16,483 bases of DNA, taken from the NCBI GenBank assembly GCA_905199285.1, contig CAJKFZ010000033.1, positions 1-16,483 of the forward strand, written 5' to 3'. The notes under the pieces were generated by a model that was not told where the DNA came from, did not search any database, and saw nothing but the letters and a program-made list of their open reading frames with translations. The translations under genes were made by a program, and so were the position numbers. Source of the DNA: an uncultured Ruminococcus sp. (GTDB taxonomy: Bacteria > Bacillota > Clostridia > Oscillospirales > Ruminococcaceae). Below are positions 1 through 6,703 of this stretch, piece after piece (the first letter of the stretch is position 1; each line of letters begins with the position of its first letter).

Positions 1-64
1 TTACTGCTTGCAGAAGTAAAACAAAAAATGTTCCACCGCACAGTCGATAATCAGTTTTATCCAT
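1..64 (-). CDS. 5' end of an unrecognised leftward gene (partial)
   Basis: A leftward reading frame starts with ATG at 64-62 and stays open to the left edge, giving about 21 residues that begin MDKTDYRLCGGTFFVLLLQA. The start is supported by a ribosome site (AAGGTG on the minus strand, 71-76) six to seven bases upstream and by a good minus-strand promoter at 178-206. The short N-terminus has a Cys-Gly-Gly and a hydrophobic run, but too little is visible to place a family or claim a membrane segment. It is divergent from the phage operon, so it could be a phage lysogeny or cargo gene, or a host gene next to the element. I do not assign a function. Confidence 0.6.
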   Translation of the reverse strand, partial: MDKTDYRLCGGTFFVLLLQAV

Positions 65-148
65 ATTTATCACCTTATTGACGCTATTAACTATATTTAC
101 ATTGACACCAACCCTATTAAGTATAAGCTTATAAGTAGGTGGAGTGGA

Positions 149-229
149 AGTACACATTACTCATGATATACATTTCAATTATAACACAAAACGACAAGTT
201 TTGCAATAGCTTTTGAAAAAATGTGTACT
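149..229. repeat. Split inverted repeat flanking the leftward promoter
   Basis: AGTACACATT at 149-158 is the exact reverse complement of AATGTGTACT at 220-229. The two arms lie on either side of the promoter at 178-206, one in the early leader and one just upstream of the -35. A further copy of the 9-base core ATGTGTACT is at 15850-15858, over the -10 of another promoter. This arrangement suits a pair of repressor operators, but the binding protein is unknown. Confidence 0.4.
178..206 (-). promoter_or_regulatory. SigA-type promoter for the leftward gene
   Basis: On the minus strand TTGCAA (206-201) and a perfect TATAAT (183-178) are separated by exactly 17 bases. Transcription would start near 171 and give a leader of about 100 bases before the ATG at 64. 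The -35 hexamer is palindromic. The same -35, spacer length and -10 recur at 11291-11319. Confidence 0.65.
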
Positions 230-274
230 ATTAAAACGTGAGAGATTTGTAGGCTTCCCAACAAAACTGATTTC

Positions 275-299
275 AAAATAAAAAGTGAGTTATCCTCAC
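275..299 (-). terminator. Weak leftward terminator-like hairpin
   Basis: Read on the minus strand, GTGAG, a five-base loop GATAA and CTCAC are followed by TTTTTATTTT. The stem is only five base pairs, so termination would be weak. It could limit antisense transcription running left from the phage operon. Confidence 0.3.
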
Positions 300-429
300 C
301 AACAAAATAAATTTACGCCGGAGTGTGTACAGCTCAGGGCATAGGGATATTTCAAACAGATTTTATCGGTATCAACCGATATGCTGAATTTGAGATAGCC
401 TTCCCTTGCTGTACCTCTTTTTCGGTAAC

Positions 430-463
430 ACAGGAGTAGGCATCTCGCCGACTCCTGTTTTTT
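430..463 (+). terminator. Rho-independent terminator or attenuator ahead of the early operon
   Basis: ACAGGAGT (430-437) and ACTCCTGT (451-458) form a perfect 8-bp stem with a 13-base loop, followed at once by a T run (458-463). No gene ends just before it, and it lies 44 bases upstream of the first early ATG. It either ends a small upstream transcript or acts as an attenuator in the early leader. Confidence 0.6.
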
Positions 464-475
464 ATACCCTTTTGC

Positions 476-498
476 CTTTTCTGTATCCGGCAGAAAGG
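476..498 (+). promoter_or_regulatory. Hairpin masking the first ribosome binding site
   Basis: CTTTTCTG (476-483) can pair with CAGAAAGG (491-498) across a seven-base loop, with one G-U pair. The 3' arm carries the AGAAAGGA ribosome site for the ATG at 507. This would reduce translation of the first early gene unless something opens the stem. Confidence 0.4.
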
Positions 499-506
499 AC
501 AAGATC

Positions 507-1112
507 ATGACAAACAACGAAAAGAAGTACAGAGTTCCGATTGAAATGGACAAGGAGTATGCCGAAAAGGTGGGGATTGATCCCAGCGAAATCTACTACA
601 TAATGTTGGAGGGCAAGCGCACGGCAGTCTACTTCGTGGAGGTCGAGGACGAACATCTCTACCGTGAGCTGATGCGTCCGATCTGGAAAGAAGAGAAAGC
701 ACTGCAGCGTAGCAGGAAATGTGCGGTGAGCAACGAGAATGGCAAACTCGTCCGTTGTGACGGTAATTGTTCTGTATGTCCTAATGTGAAGTCTGGAACA
801 CCTATTTCTCTTGAAGCAATGGAGGAAAACGGTGGTTTTCGCAGCATACAAGACGGAGTTCATCGTCAGCAGGATTCAGCAACATACACAGCGAGTACAG
901 CAGACATCGTAGAGGATGCAATGTTGCTGGAGGCACTCTGGCAGCATATTGGCGAACTGTCCGAGGAGAACCAGACTATCATCACAATGTTCAGCGAGGG
1001 AGCGTCTGAACGTGAAATTGCCGAGAAAACTGGTATGTCTCAGAAGGGAGTAAACAAGCGTAAAAAAGCCATTTTTGAAGCTCTAAAAAATAATCTTGAA
1101 AATTTTTTCTGA
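507..1112 (+). CDS. Sigma factor region 4-like phage transcriptional regulator
   Basis: A 201-residue protein whose C-terminus (about 144-197) resembles sigma-70 region 4: a helix containing LSEENQTIITMF, then a helix-turn-helix of the type ASEREIAEKTGMSQKGVNKRKKAI. There is no sigma region 2, so it is unlikely to be a complete sigma factor. The middle has four cysteines (C72, C84, C88, C91) in a C-x11-C-x3-C-x2-C layout that could bind a metal. Proteins of this shape are common at the start of early operons in Firmicute phages and conjugative elements. It sits first in the rightward operon behind a terminator-like hairpin and a masked ribosome site, so its level looks controlled. A role in driving early genes is inference; the DNA site is unknown. 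Confidence 0.75.
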   Translation: MTNNEKKYRVPIEMDKEYAEKVGIDPSEIYYIMLEGKRTAVYFVEVEDEHLYRELMRPIWKEEKALQRSRKCAVSNENGKLVRCDGNCSVCPNVKSGTPISLEAMEENGGFRSIQDGVHRQQDSATYTASTADIVEDAMLLEALWQHIGELSEENQTIITMFSEGASEREIAEKTGMSQKGVNKRKKAIFEALKNNLENFF

Positions 1113-1168
1113 AAATGGTACTCAAAAACGAAGAAAGTGTCCTATTGCTTTTGAGGAGGTGAGAAACC

Positions 1169-1366
1169 ATGACTGGCAAGACCAAAGAATTGATCGACAC
1201 CCTGCTGGCAATCAGCGTGGTGTCAAAGAGACTGGCGACAAATCTGGCAAAGGAGGCAAAGCAAAATGGAAACCATGATGAAAATCATAAACGCACTGTC
1301 TGCCCTTACTGCTGCACTACAGGAGTTTACGGCACAGACCACGGAAGGTTATCTCAACACATTTGA
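1169..1366 (+). CDS. Small helical protein of unknown function
   Basis: Sixty-five residues starting at ATG 1169, with a strong GAGGAGGTGAG ribosome site. The first 32 residues (MTGKTKELIDTLLAISVVSK onward) look like a short amphipathic helix rich in Lys, Leu and Ala, of a kind often seen in this position in Firmicute phages. The last 33 residues are read from DNA that also encodes the next gene in another frame (101-base overlap) and look different, with a Cys-x2-Cys-Cys cluster and low similarity to the start. The original gene may have ended earlier and lost its stop by a small indel. The start is well supported; the C-terminus is less so. Confidence 0.6.
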   Translation: MTGKTKELIDTLLAISVVSKRLATNLAKEAKQNGNHDENHKRTVCPYCCTTGVYGTDHGRLSQHI

Positions 1367-1601
1367 GACTATTTATGACCCCGAAAAGGACGAGCCGCAT
1401 GAAACTACCACAAAGGAACAGCCGACAGCAGAACAGCAGACTGTTACTTTTGTTGAACTCCGCAGCCGTCTGTCGGAAATTTCCCGAAATGGTCATACCG
1501 CCGAAGTAAAGGAACTGCTCCAAAAATATGGAGCAGACAAGCTTTCCGATGTAGCGGAGTCCGACTATGCAGCGCTGTTGGCAGAAGCGGAGGTGTTGTA
1601 A
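1266..1601 (+). CDS. Conserved phage protein of unknown function (111 aa)
   Basis: ATG 1266 has an AAAGGAGG site (1249-1256) nine bases upstream inside the preceding gene. The protein has a helical N-terminus (residues 1-40), an acidic and Thr/Glu-rich linker (about 38-58), and a compact C-terminus reading roughly VTFVELRSRLSEISRNGHTA followed by a KELLQKYGADKLSDV element and ALLAEAEVL. That C-terminal pattern recurs in many Clostridia phage proteins of this size, some carrying a misleading 'rRNA biogenesis' label. It lies between the regulator and the nuclease and overlaps the next start by one base (TAATG), so the two are probably translationally coupled. Function unknown; a DNA-binding or accessory role in the neighbouring recombination block would be a guess. 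Confidence 0.75.
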   Translation: METMMKIINALSALTAALQEFTAQTTEGYLNTFETIYDPEKDEPHETTTKEQPTAEQQTVTFVELRSRLSEISRNGHTAEVKELLQKYGADKLSDVAESDYAALLAEAEVL

Positions 1602-2713
1602 TGGCACACGCACTTCTTGCACCGTCCAGCAGTGAACGCTGGATTAACTGCCCGCCTTCGGCAAAGGAGAATACGGGCGGCGATACCGGCAGCTCCTACG
1701 CACAGCAAGGCACGGACGCTCACGCCCTCTGCGAGTACAAGGTCAAGAAGGCGCTCGGTCACAAGGTGCGTGATCCCACCGAGGATCTGGAGTACTACGA
1801 CGAGGAGATGGAGGAATGCGCCACCGCCTACTGCGAGTTCATCATGGAACAGGTGCAGGCGGCGAAGGAAAGCTGTCCCGATCCTCTCGTTCTCGTGGAA
1901 CAGCGGCTCGACTTCTCCCGCTGGGTGAAGGACAGCTTCGGCACGGCGGACTGCATCTGTGTCGCAGACGGCACGATGACGGTCGTGGACTTCAAATACG
2001 GTCTGGGCGTTCTGGTCGATGCCGAGGGCAACAGCCAGATGCGTATGTATGCGCTGGGTGCTCTCGACCTCTTTGAGAGCCTGTATGACATTCAAACCGT
2101 CCGTATGATCATCTTCCAGCCCCGTCGTGACAATGTCAGCACGGCAGAGATCACGAAGGACGAGCTTCTCCGCTGGGCAGACGAAGTCCTCATCCCCGCT
2201 GCGGCGCTTGCTGCAAAGGGCGAGGGCGACTACAAGGCAGGCAAACACTGTCAGTTCTGCAAAATCAAGGCAACCTGCCGAAAGCGTGCGGAATATAATC
2301 TGCAAATAGCACAGTACGACTTTGCTGTTCCTGATACCCTGTCCGATGATGAAATCAGCATGATTCTTGACCGTGCCAATACCTTTATTGGCTGGGTAAA
2401 TGATGTGAAGACATACGCACTTGAACAGGCTGTCAGCGGCAGAAACTTCCCCGGCTTCAAAGTCGTGGAAGGTCGCAGCAACCGCAGATACACAAATAAC
2501 GATGCCGTTGCAGCAGTTGTTACAGATGCAGGATATGACCCATTCGAGAAAAAACTTATGGGCGTTACCGCCATGACAAAACTGCTCGGCAAGAAAAAAT
2601 TCGATACTCTGCTCGGCTCTCTAATCGAGAAACCGCAGGGAAAACCAACACTTGTACCGAAGTCGGACAAGCGTCCGGCATGGAATACGGCAAATGAAGA
2701 TTTTAAAGAGTAA
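1601..2713 (+). CDS. DUF2800 family RecB/Cas4-like nuclease
   Basis: A 370-residue protein of the DUF2800 family. The PD-(D/E)xK nuclease motifs can be read: H41 in QQGTDAHALCE, E100 and D117 (FGTAD), the core D130-F-K132 in VVDFKYG, and a Q146-x3-Y150 motif, as in RecB and Cas4 nucleases. C17 near the N-terminus and C217-x2-C220-x5-C226 near the C-terminal end of the domain match the layout of the four cysteines that hold a 4Fe-4S cluster in AddB and Cas4. The last 140 residues are less conserved and of unknown role. It is coupled to the preceding gene by TAATG and is followed 12 bases later by the ssDNA-binding protein gene, so a role in end processing during phage recombination or replication is likely. 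Nuclease activity is inferred, not shown. Confidence 0.88.
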   Translation: MAHALLAPSSSERWINCPPSAKENTGGDTGSSYAQQGTDAHALCEYKVKKALGHKVRDPTEDLEYYDEEMEECATAYCEFIMEQVQAAKESCPDPLVLVEQRLDFSRWVKDSFGTADCICVADGTMTVVDFKYGLGVLVDAEGNSQMRMYALGALDLFESLYDIQTVRMIIFQPRRDNVSTAEITKDELLRWADEVLIPAAALAAKGEGDYKAGKHCQFCKIKATCRKRAEYNLQIAQYDFAVPDTLSDDEISMILDRANTFIGWVNDVKTYALEQAVSGRNFPGFKVVEGRSNRRYTNNDAVAAVVTDAGYDPFEKKLMGVTAMTKLLGKKKFDTLLGSLIEKPQGKPTLVPKSDKRPAWNTANEDFKE

Positions 2714-2725
2714 AGGAGTTTTATT

Positions 2726-3289
2726 ATGGCAAAAATTTTGAATCCGACAAAGGTAGTCACAGGCAAGAATACTCGTTTCAGCTATCTCATCGTGAACGAG
2801 CCGAAGAGCATCAACGGCGGCACTCCGAAATACAGCGTGTCCCTTATCATTCCGAAAAGCGATACCGTAACGGTGGAGAAATGCAAAGCGGCAATCAAAG
2901 CTGCTTACGACGAAGGACAGTCCAAACTCAAGGGAAACGGCAAGTCCGTTCCTGCACTTAAGATGCTCAAAACGCCCCTCCGTGACGGCGATGAAGAAAG
3001 ACCGGACGACCCTGCTTACGCAAACAGCTACTTTATTAACGCAAACAGTGCAACAAAGCCCGGTGTGGTCGATGCCGAATGTCAGCCGATTTTTGAAACA
3101 AGCGAGCTTTACAGCGGTATCTACGGTCGAGCAAGCATTAATTTCTATGCATTTAACACTAATGGAAACCGCGGCATTGCCTGCGGTCTCAACAATCTTC
3201 AGAAGCTCCGTGACGGAGAGCCGCTTGGCGGTAAATCCCGTGCCGAGGATGACTTTGCTGATGATGCCGAAGATGATTTTCTCTCTTAA
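2726..3289 (+). CDS. Phage single-stranded DNA-binding protein (DUF2815 / Enc34 type)
   Basis: A 187-residue protein of the DUF2815 family, whose phage Enc34 member is a T7 gp2.5-like OB-fold ssDNA-binding protein. Family features seen are the N-terminal KVVTGKNTRFSY strand, the LIIPKSD segment, KMLKTPLRDGDEE, and a C-terminal half with FYAFNTNGNRGIACGLNNLQ. The C-terminus ends in a strongly acidic tail with a final DDFLS, similar in character to the tails that bind partners in other SSBs. It is preceded by AAAGGAG and sits between a RecB-like nuclease and the polymerase, the usual order in Firmicute phages. It would coat single strands at the fork and help the recombination genes. The family call is firm; partner binding by the tail is inference. 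Confidence 0.9.
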   Translation: MAKILNPTKVVTGKNTRFSYLIVNEPKSINGGTPKYSVSLIIPKSDTVTVEKCKAAIKAAYDEGQSKLKGNGKSVPALKMLKTPLRDGDEERPDDPAYANSYFINANSATKPGVVDAECQPIFETSELYSGIYGRASINFYAFNTNGNRGIACGLNNLQKLRDGEPLGGKSRAEDDFADDAEDDFLS

Positions 3290-3307
3290 TTAACTGATAA
3301 TACAGAC

Positions 3308-3339
3308 GGGCGGGCGTTTGCGGTGATACCGTGGGTGGG
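3308..3339 (+). other. G-rich leader element before the polymerase gene
   Basis: Four GGG tracts occur as GGGCGGG (3308-3314) and GGGTGGG (3333-3339), separated by 18 bases that contain a small hairpin (CGGT, GAT, ACCG at 3321-3331). The spacing could allow a G-quadruplex with a hairpin loop, or simply a structured leader. It ends five bases before the AGGAG ribosome site of the polymerase gene. Confidence 0.3.
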
Positions 3340-3353
3340 AGTCAGGAGTTACT

Positions 3354-5330
3354 ATGAAAAAGCTTATGATTGACTTGGAGACTCGCAGCGATGCGGATAT
3401 CACCAAAACAGGTGTGTACCGCTACGCCGATTCTCCCTATTTCGATATTTTGTTATTTGCATATTCCGTGGACGATTATCCGGTACAGGTCGTTGACCTT
3501 GCCTGCGGAGAGCTGCTCCCCGACGATATTCTTCACGCCCTGACAGACGATTCCGTCACGAAACATAGCTATAATGCATCTTTCGAGCGTGTCTGTCTGT
3601 CGGTTTGGCTGAAACGCAATTATCCCGATATCTTCTACAGCTACAGCATTCCGGAAGATTCAGTCGGCAATTATCTCAGCCCTGATTCTTGGCACTGCTC
3701 TATGGTAGCATCCGCTTATCTCGGTCTGCCGTTGACACTTGCGGGAGTCGGCTCTGTCCTGAAACTTGAACAGCAGAAAATGACAGAAGGTAAAGCTCTC
3801 ATCAAATATTTTTGTGTACCTTATGCCTATGATGGTAAGAAACCGCTGTTTCATACTCCGTCCGATGCTCCTGAAAAATGGGAGATTTTCAAGGCATACA
3901 ATAAGCGTGATGTGGAAACAGAAATGGGAATTGAAAGGAAAATAAGCCGTTTTCCTGTACCCGATTTTGTATGGGAGGAATATCACCTTGATCAGGAAAT
4001 CAACGACCGTGGCATTCAGCTTGATTTGCCGCTTGTGCATAATGCGATTCGTATTGGCGATTGTGCAAAGCAGAACCTCACCGAAAAGCTGTGTAATTTG
4101 ACAGGGCTTGAAAATCCCAACTCCGTGCAGCAGATGAAAGAATGGCTGAAATCGCATGATGTAGAAATAGAATCCCTCGGCAAAAAAGAGGTGCAGGAAC
4201 TGATAGATAAAGTTCCGCCGGAAATCCGTGAGATACTGCTGCTCCGCCAGCAAACCTCAAAATCATCGGTTAAAAAGTATACAGCAATGCAGAATGCGGT
4301 CTGCTCTGACGGCCGTGCAAGAGGAATGTTTCAGTTCTACGGTGCAAATCGCACAGGTCGGGAAGCCGGCAGAATCATTCAATTGCAGAATTTACCGCAG
4401 AATCATATTCCCGATTTGACAGCAGCACGTAACCTTGTTCTTTCCGGCGATATGGACGCTCTGGAATTTCTCTATGAAGATATTCCCGACACGCTTTCGC
4501 AGCTTATCCGCACAGCATTTGTACCGAAAACAGGCTATAAATTTATCGTAGCAGACTTCTCCGCTATCGAAGCCCGTGTGATTGCATGGATTGCAGGAGA
4601 GCAGTGGAGAATGGATGCTTTTGCAAACGGCGAGGACATTTATTGCGCATCGGCGTCAAAGATGTTTGGCGTACCTGTCGTAAAGCACGGTGTAAACGGA
4701 TACTTGCGGCAGAAAGGTAAGGTTGCCGAATTGGCGTGCGGATATTCCGGCTCTGTCGGTGCAATGAAAGCTATGGGTGCAGATGCTATGGGACTTTCAG
4801 ATAATGAGTTGAAACAGATTGTCACCGACTGGCGGAAAGCATCGCCAAATATCGTACAGCTTTGGTGGGACGTGGAGAGGTCGGCAATCAAGGCGGTCAG
4901 CGGAAGAACGCAGACCGAAACGCATGGCATCAAATTCAGCTATGAATCGGGATTTCTGTTTATTGAACTTCCGTCCGGCAGACGTATTGCTTATGTAAAG
5001 CCGCATATTGAAGAGAATCGTTTCGGCGGAAAATCTATCACATATGACGGTATCGGAGCATCAAAGAAATGGGAACGGCTGGAAACATACTCCGGCAAGC
5101 TCGTGGAAAATATTGTTCAGGGAATTGCCCGTGACCTGCTGTTTTATTCGATGCAAACGCTGTCTCACTGCTTTATTGTCGGACATATCCACGATGAAAT
5201 GATTATCGAGTGTAATAAAGATGTTTCGCTGGAAGTAATTTGCGAACAGATGGCTCGTACACCGGAATGGGCAGAAGGCTTGATTCTGCGGGCTGATGGG
5301 TACGAGTGTGAATTTTATAAAAAAGATTAG
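3354..5330 (+). CDS. Family A DNA polymerase with 3'-5' exonuclease domain
   Basis: A 658-residue phage replicative polymerase of the Pol I family, lacking the 5'-3' exonuclease domain of bacterial Pol I. The N-terminus holds a DnaQ-like exonuclease: Exo I MIDLETRS (D7, E9), Exo II around N74-A-S-F-E78, and Exo III Y182-x3-D186. The polymerase motifs are complete: motif A ADFSAIEAR (D401), motif B RQKGKVAELACGYSG (R452, K456, Y464), and motif C GHIHDEM (H613, D614, E615). The start is set by AGGAG five bases upstream. The gene lies downstream of the ssDNA-binding protein gene. One oddity is Glu at the Exo II position where Asp is usual in DnaQ enzymes. It copies the phage chromosome together with the primase-helicase downstream. 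Confidence 0.95.
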   Translation: MKKLMIDLETRSDADITKTGVYRYADSPYFDILLFAYSVDDYPVQVVDLACGELLPDDILHALTDDSVTKHSYNASFERVCLSVWLKRNYPDIFYSYSIPEDSVGNYLSPDSWHCSMVASAYLGLPLTLAGVGSVLKLEQQKMTEGKALIKYFCVPYAYDGKKPLFHTPSDAPEKWEIFKAYNKRDVETEMGIERKISRFPVPDFVWEEYHLDQEINDRGIQLDLPLVHNAIRIGDCAKQNLTEKLCNLTGLENPNSVQQMKEWLKSHDVEIESLGKKEVQELIDKVPPEIREILLLRQQTSKSSVKKYTAMQNAVCSDGRARGMFQFYGANRTGREAGRIIQLQNLPQNHIPDLTAARNLVLSGDMDALEFLYEDIPDTLSQLIRTAFVPKTGYKFIVADFSAIEARVIAWIAGEQWRMDAFANGEDIYCASASKMFGVPVVKHGVNGYLRQKGKVAELACGYSGSVGAMKAMGADAMGLSDNELKQIVTDWRKASPNIVQLWWDVERSAIKAVSGRTQTETHGIKFSYESGFLFIELPSGRRIAYVKPHIEENRFGGKSITYDGIGASKKWERLETYSGKLVENIVQGIARDLLFYSMQTLSHCFIVGHIHDEMIIECNKDVSLEVICEQMARTPEWAEGLILRADGYECEFYKKD

Positions 5331-5398
5331 AAGCCCCCTAATTTTCAGCATATTTTTAAGGACTGTATAATGAGAAGAATTTTCAGGAGGATTTATCA

Positions 5399-5605
5399 AT
5401 GTTTTATGTAAAGGAAAATATCAATGACGCTGTCGAAGTCACGGTAGAACTGAACGATGAAAATGTGTTCTGCAACTGCCCCGACTGCGGTAAGGAAGTC
5501 GCTGTTGACCTGTCAGTTGTGTTTGCAGACGGTATGGGCGATATGTATGGCACGGCAGTATGCTGTACCGACTGCTCGAAGAAAAGAATGGAGGTACTGA
5601 AATGA
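5399..5605 (+). CDS. Small zinc-ribbon-like protein
   Basis: A 68-residue acidic protein with two Cys pairs, C27-x2-C30 (within CNCPDCG) and C56-x2-C59 (within CCTDCSKK), spaced as in a treble-clef or ribbon zinc finger. The start follows a strong AGGAGG site (5386-5391). It overlaps the start of the Rha-type gene by an ATGA, so the two are coupled. It may be a DNA- or protein-binding accessory factor, but there is no direct clue to its target. No named family is claimed. Confidence 0.75.
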   Translation: MFYVKENINDAVEVTVELNDENVFCNCPDCGKEVAVDLSVVFADGMGDMYGTAVCCTDCSKKRMEVLK

Positions 5606-6267
5606 AAACTTTGATTCCTATGGACGATTACGGTGTGTTCGTCGATAAACATGACACAGCCAGAGTTGACAGCCGCTATGTAGCACAGTTTTTCGAGAAA
5701 AGACACGATCACGTCCTGCGTGACATCACCAAAATCACTGCCCCCAAATCTGGGTTGAGTGAAGAATTCCGCAAGGCAAACTTTACGCTCTCATCATATG
5801 AGGACAGCACCGGCAGAAAGCTGCGCTGCTATCTTCTCACTCGTGATGGTTTTACGCTTCTGGCAATGGGCTATACAGGTCAGAAAGCGATGCAGTTTAA
5901 GGAACTGTACATACGCCGTTTCAACGAGATGGAAGCCTTCATCAAAACACTGGTTTCCGCAAGACAGGAGTTTCCGCTGCTGACCGAAAACATCCGTCTT
6001 ATCAAGGAAAATCCCAAACCCTACCATTTCAGCAATGAGTGCGATATGCTCAACCGTATTGTTCTCGGTATGACAGCAAAACAGTTCAGGGTGCTGCACG
6101 GCATTGAGAAAAAGACAAGTATTCGTCCTTATCTGACGCAGGAACAGATTGACCTGCTCGAAACGCTGCAGAAGGTCGATATCGGACTGCTGGTGTCCGT
6201 GCCGGATTACCACGAAAGAAAGCGTTACCTTGAGTGGTACGCTGCGAAAATCAGAAAGGAAGGTTAA
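5602..6267 (+). CDS. Rha family phage regulatory protein
   Basis: A 221-residue protein; the N-terminal part (about 15-115) matches the Rha/pRha family: RVDSRYVAQFFEKRHDHVLR, then FRKANFTLSSYEDSTGRKLR, CYLLTRDGFTLLAMGYTGQK and AMQFKELYIRRFNEME. The C-terminal 90 residues (ENIRLIKENPKP onward) form a separate helical domain also found in phage regulators. I chose ATG 5602 because it forms an ATGA overlap with the previous gene and has GGAGG upstream; an upstream in-frame start at 5560 lies inside that gene. Rha proteins affect phage growth depending on host integration host factor in P22-like phages; here the family is usually linked to DNA binding and early control. Target unknown. Confidence 0.85.
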   Translation: MKTLIPMDDYGVFVDKHDTARVDSRYVAQFFEKRHDHVLRDITKITAPKSGLSEEFRKANFTLSSYEDSTGRKLRCYLLTRDGFTLLAMGYTGQKAMQFKELYIRRFNEMEAFIKTLVSARQEFPLLTENIRLIKENPKPYHFSNECDMLNRIVLGMTAKQFRVLHGIEKKTSIRPYLTQEQIDLLETLQKVDIGLLVSVPDYHERKRYLEWYAAKIRKEG

Positions 6268-6274
6268 TTCAGCA

Positions 6275-6703
6275 ATGGCAAATCTTTATAATGCCGAAGG
6301 GTATATAAGTCCTACGGAACACGAGGCGTTCACACATCTGGAAAAGGAAGAAAAGGCAGCCCGCAAAGCTGCCGCCTTCCGCCCTATCGTGTATATCTGC
6401 TCACCCTACTTCGGCGATACGGAGAAAAATATTGAGAACGCAAGGAAATACAGCCGTTTTGCCGTGGACAGGCACTGTCTGCCGATTACGCCCCACATCT
6501 ATTTTACGCAGTTTATGGACGACTGTATTCCCGAAGAACGAGATATGGCAATGTTTATGAATCTTGTACTTATGAGTAAGTGTGCAGAGTTGTGGGTATT
6601 CGGCAATAACATCTCCGCAGGAATGAAATCAGAGATTGACCGTGCGAAACGCAAGCACATGAAAATCCGTTATTTCACAGAAGAATTGGAGGAAGCCACA
6701 TGA
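6275..6703 (+). CDS. DUF4406/DUF7768-like protein (nucleoside deoxyribosyltransferase-like fold)
   Basis: A 142-residue protein. After a 38-residue lead comes RPIVYICSPYFGDTEKNIEN, then an ARKYSRFAVDRHCLPITPHIYF stretch and ELWVFGNNISAGMKSEIDRA. This is the pattern of DUF4406/DUF7768 proteins, which resemble nucleoside 2-deoxyribosyltransferases: an SPY/SPF start strand, a helix, a PHIYF strand, and a late GxSxGMxxEI segment with the glutamate. The start at 6275 follows AAAGGAAGG at 6256-6264; upstream in-frame ATGs lie inside the Rha gene. It overlaps the primase-helicase start by ATGA. It may act on nucleotides or nucleotide-like ligands during phage DNA synthesis; no substrate is known, and enzymatic activity is inference from the fold. 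Confidence 0.8.
   Translation: MANLYNAEGYISPTEHEAFTHLEKEEKAARKAAAFRPIVYICSPYFGDTEKNIENARKYSRFAVDRHCLPITPHIYFTQFMDDCIPEERDMAMFMNLVLMSKCAELWVFGNNISAGMKSEIDRAKRKHMKIRYFTEELEEAT

Larger units (their letters stand above)
65..506. other. Non-coding region between divergent transcription units
   Basis: About 440 bases with no convincing gene. It holds the minus-strand promoter (178-206), a split 10-bp inverted repeat around it (149-158 and 220-229), a weak minus-strand terminator-like hairpin (275-299), a 7-bp dyad at 364-381 (TATCGGT, ATCA, ACCGATA), a rightward terminator-like hairpin (430-463) and a ribosome-site hairpin (476-498). The base composition is more AT-rich than in the operon to the right. 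No clear rightward SigA promoter for the first early gene could be found; the best -10-like match (TACTAT, 226-231) has poor spacing to a -35. Confidence 0.6.

Noticed and set aside
364..381. TATCGGT/ACCGATA dyad as a defined operator
   Set aside because: Symmetry is clear but short, there is no second copy in the window and no promoter beside it, so it is only noted within the intergenic region.
296..553. An 85-codon leftward frame over the early leader
   Set aside because: It overlaps the start of a well-supported rightward gene, has no family resemblance, and covers two hairpins better explained as leader structure.
1565..2305. Long leftward frame (246 codons) opposite the DUF2800 gene
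   Set aside because: It lies on the opposite strand of a clear conserved gene, arises from codon bias, and has no recognisable domain. The same holds for leftward frames at 3660-4253, 9309-10043 and 13069-13704.
5343..5371. TATAAT at 5366-5371 before the zinc-ribbon gene
   Set aside because: No acceptable -35 hexamer lies 16-18 bases upstream (best TTTCAG), and the spacing to its neighbours fits simple operon read-through.
6149..6274. N-terminal extension of the DUF4406/DUF7768-like protein to 6149
   Set aside because: This part lies inside the Rha gene in another frame and has a Cys/Arg-rich shadow composition; ATG 6275 has a proper ribosome site.
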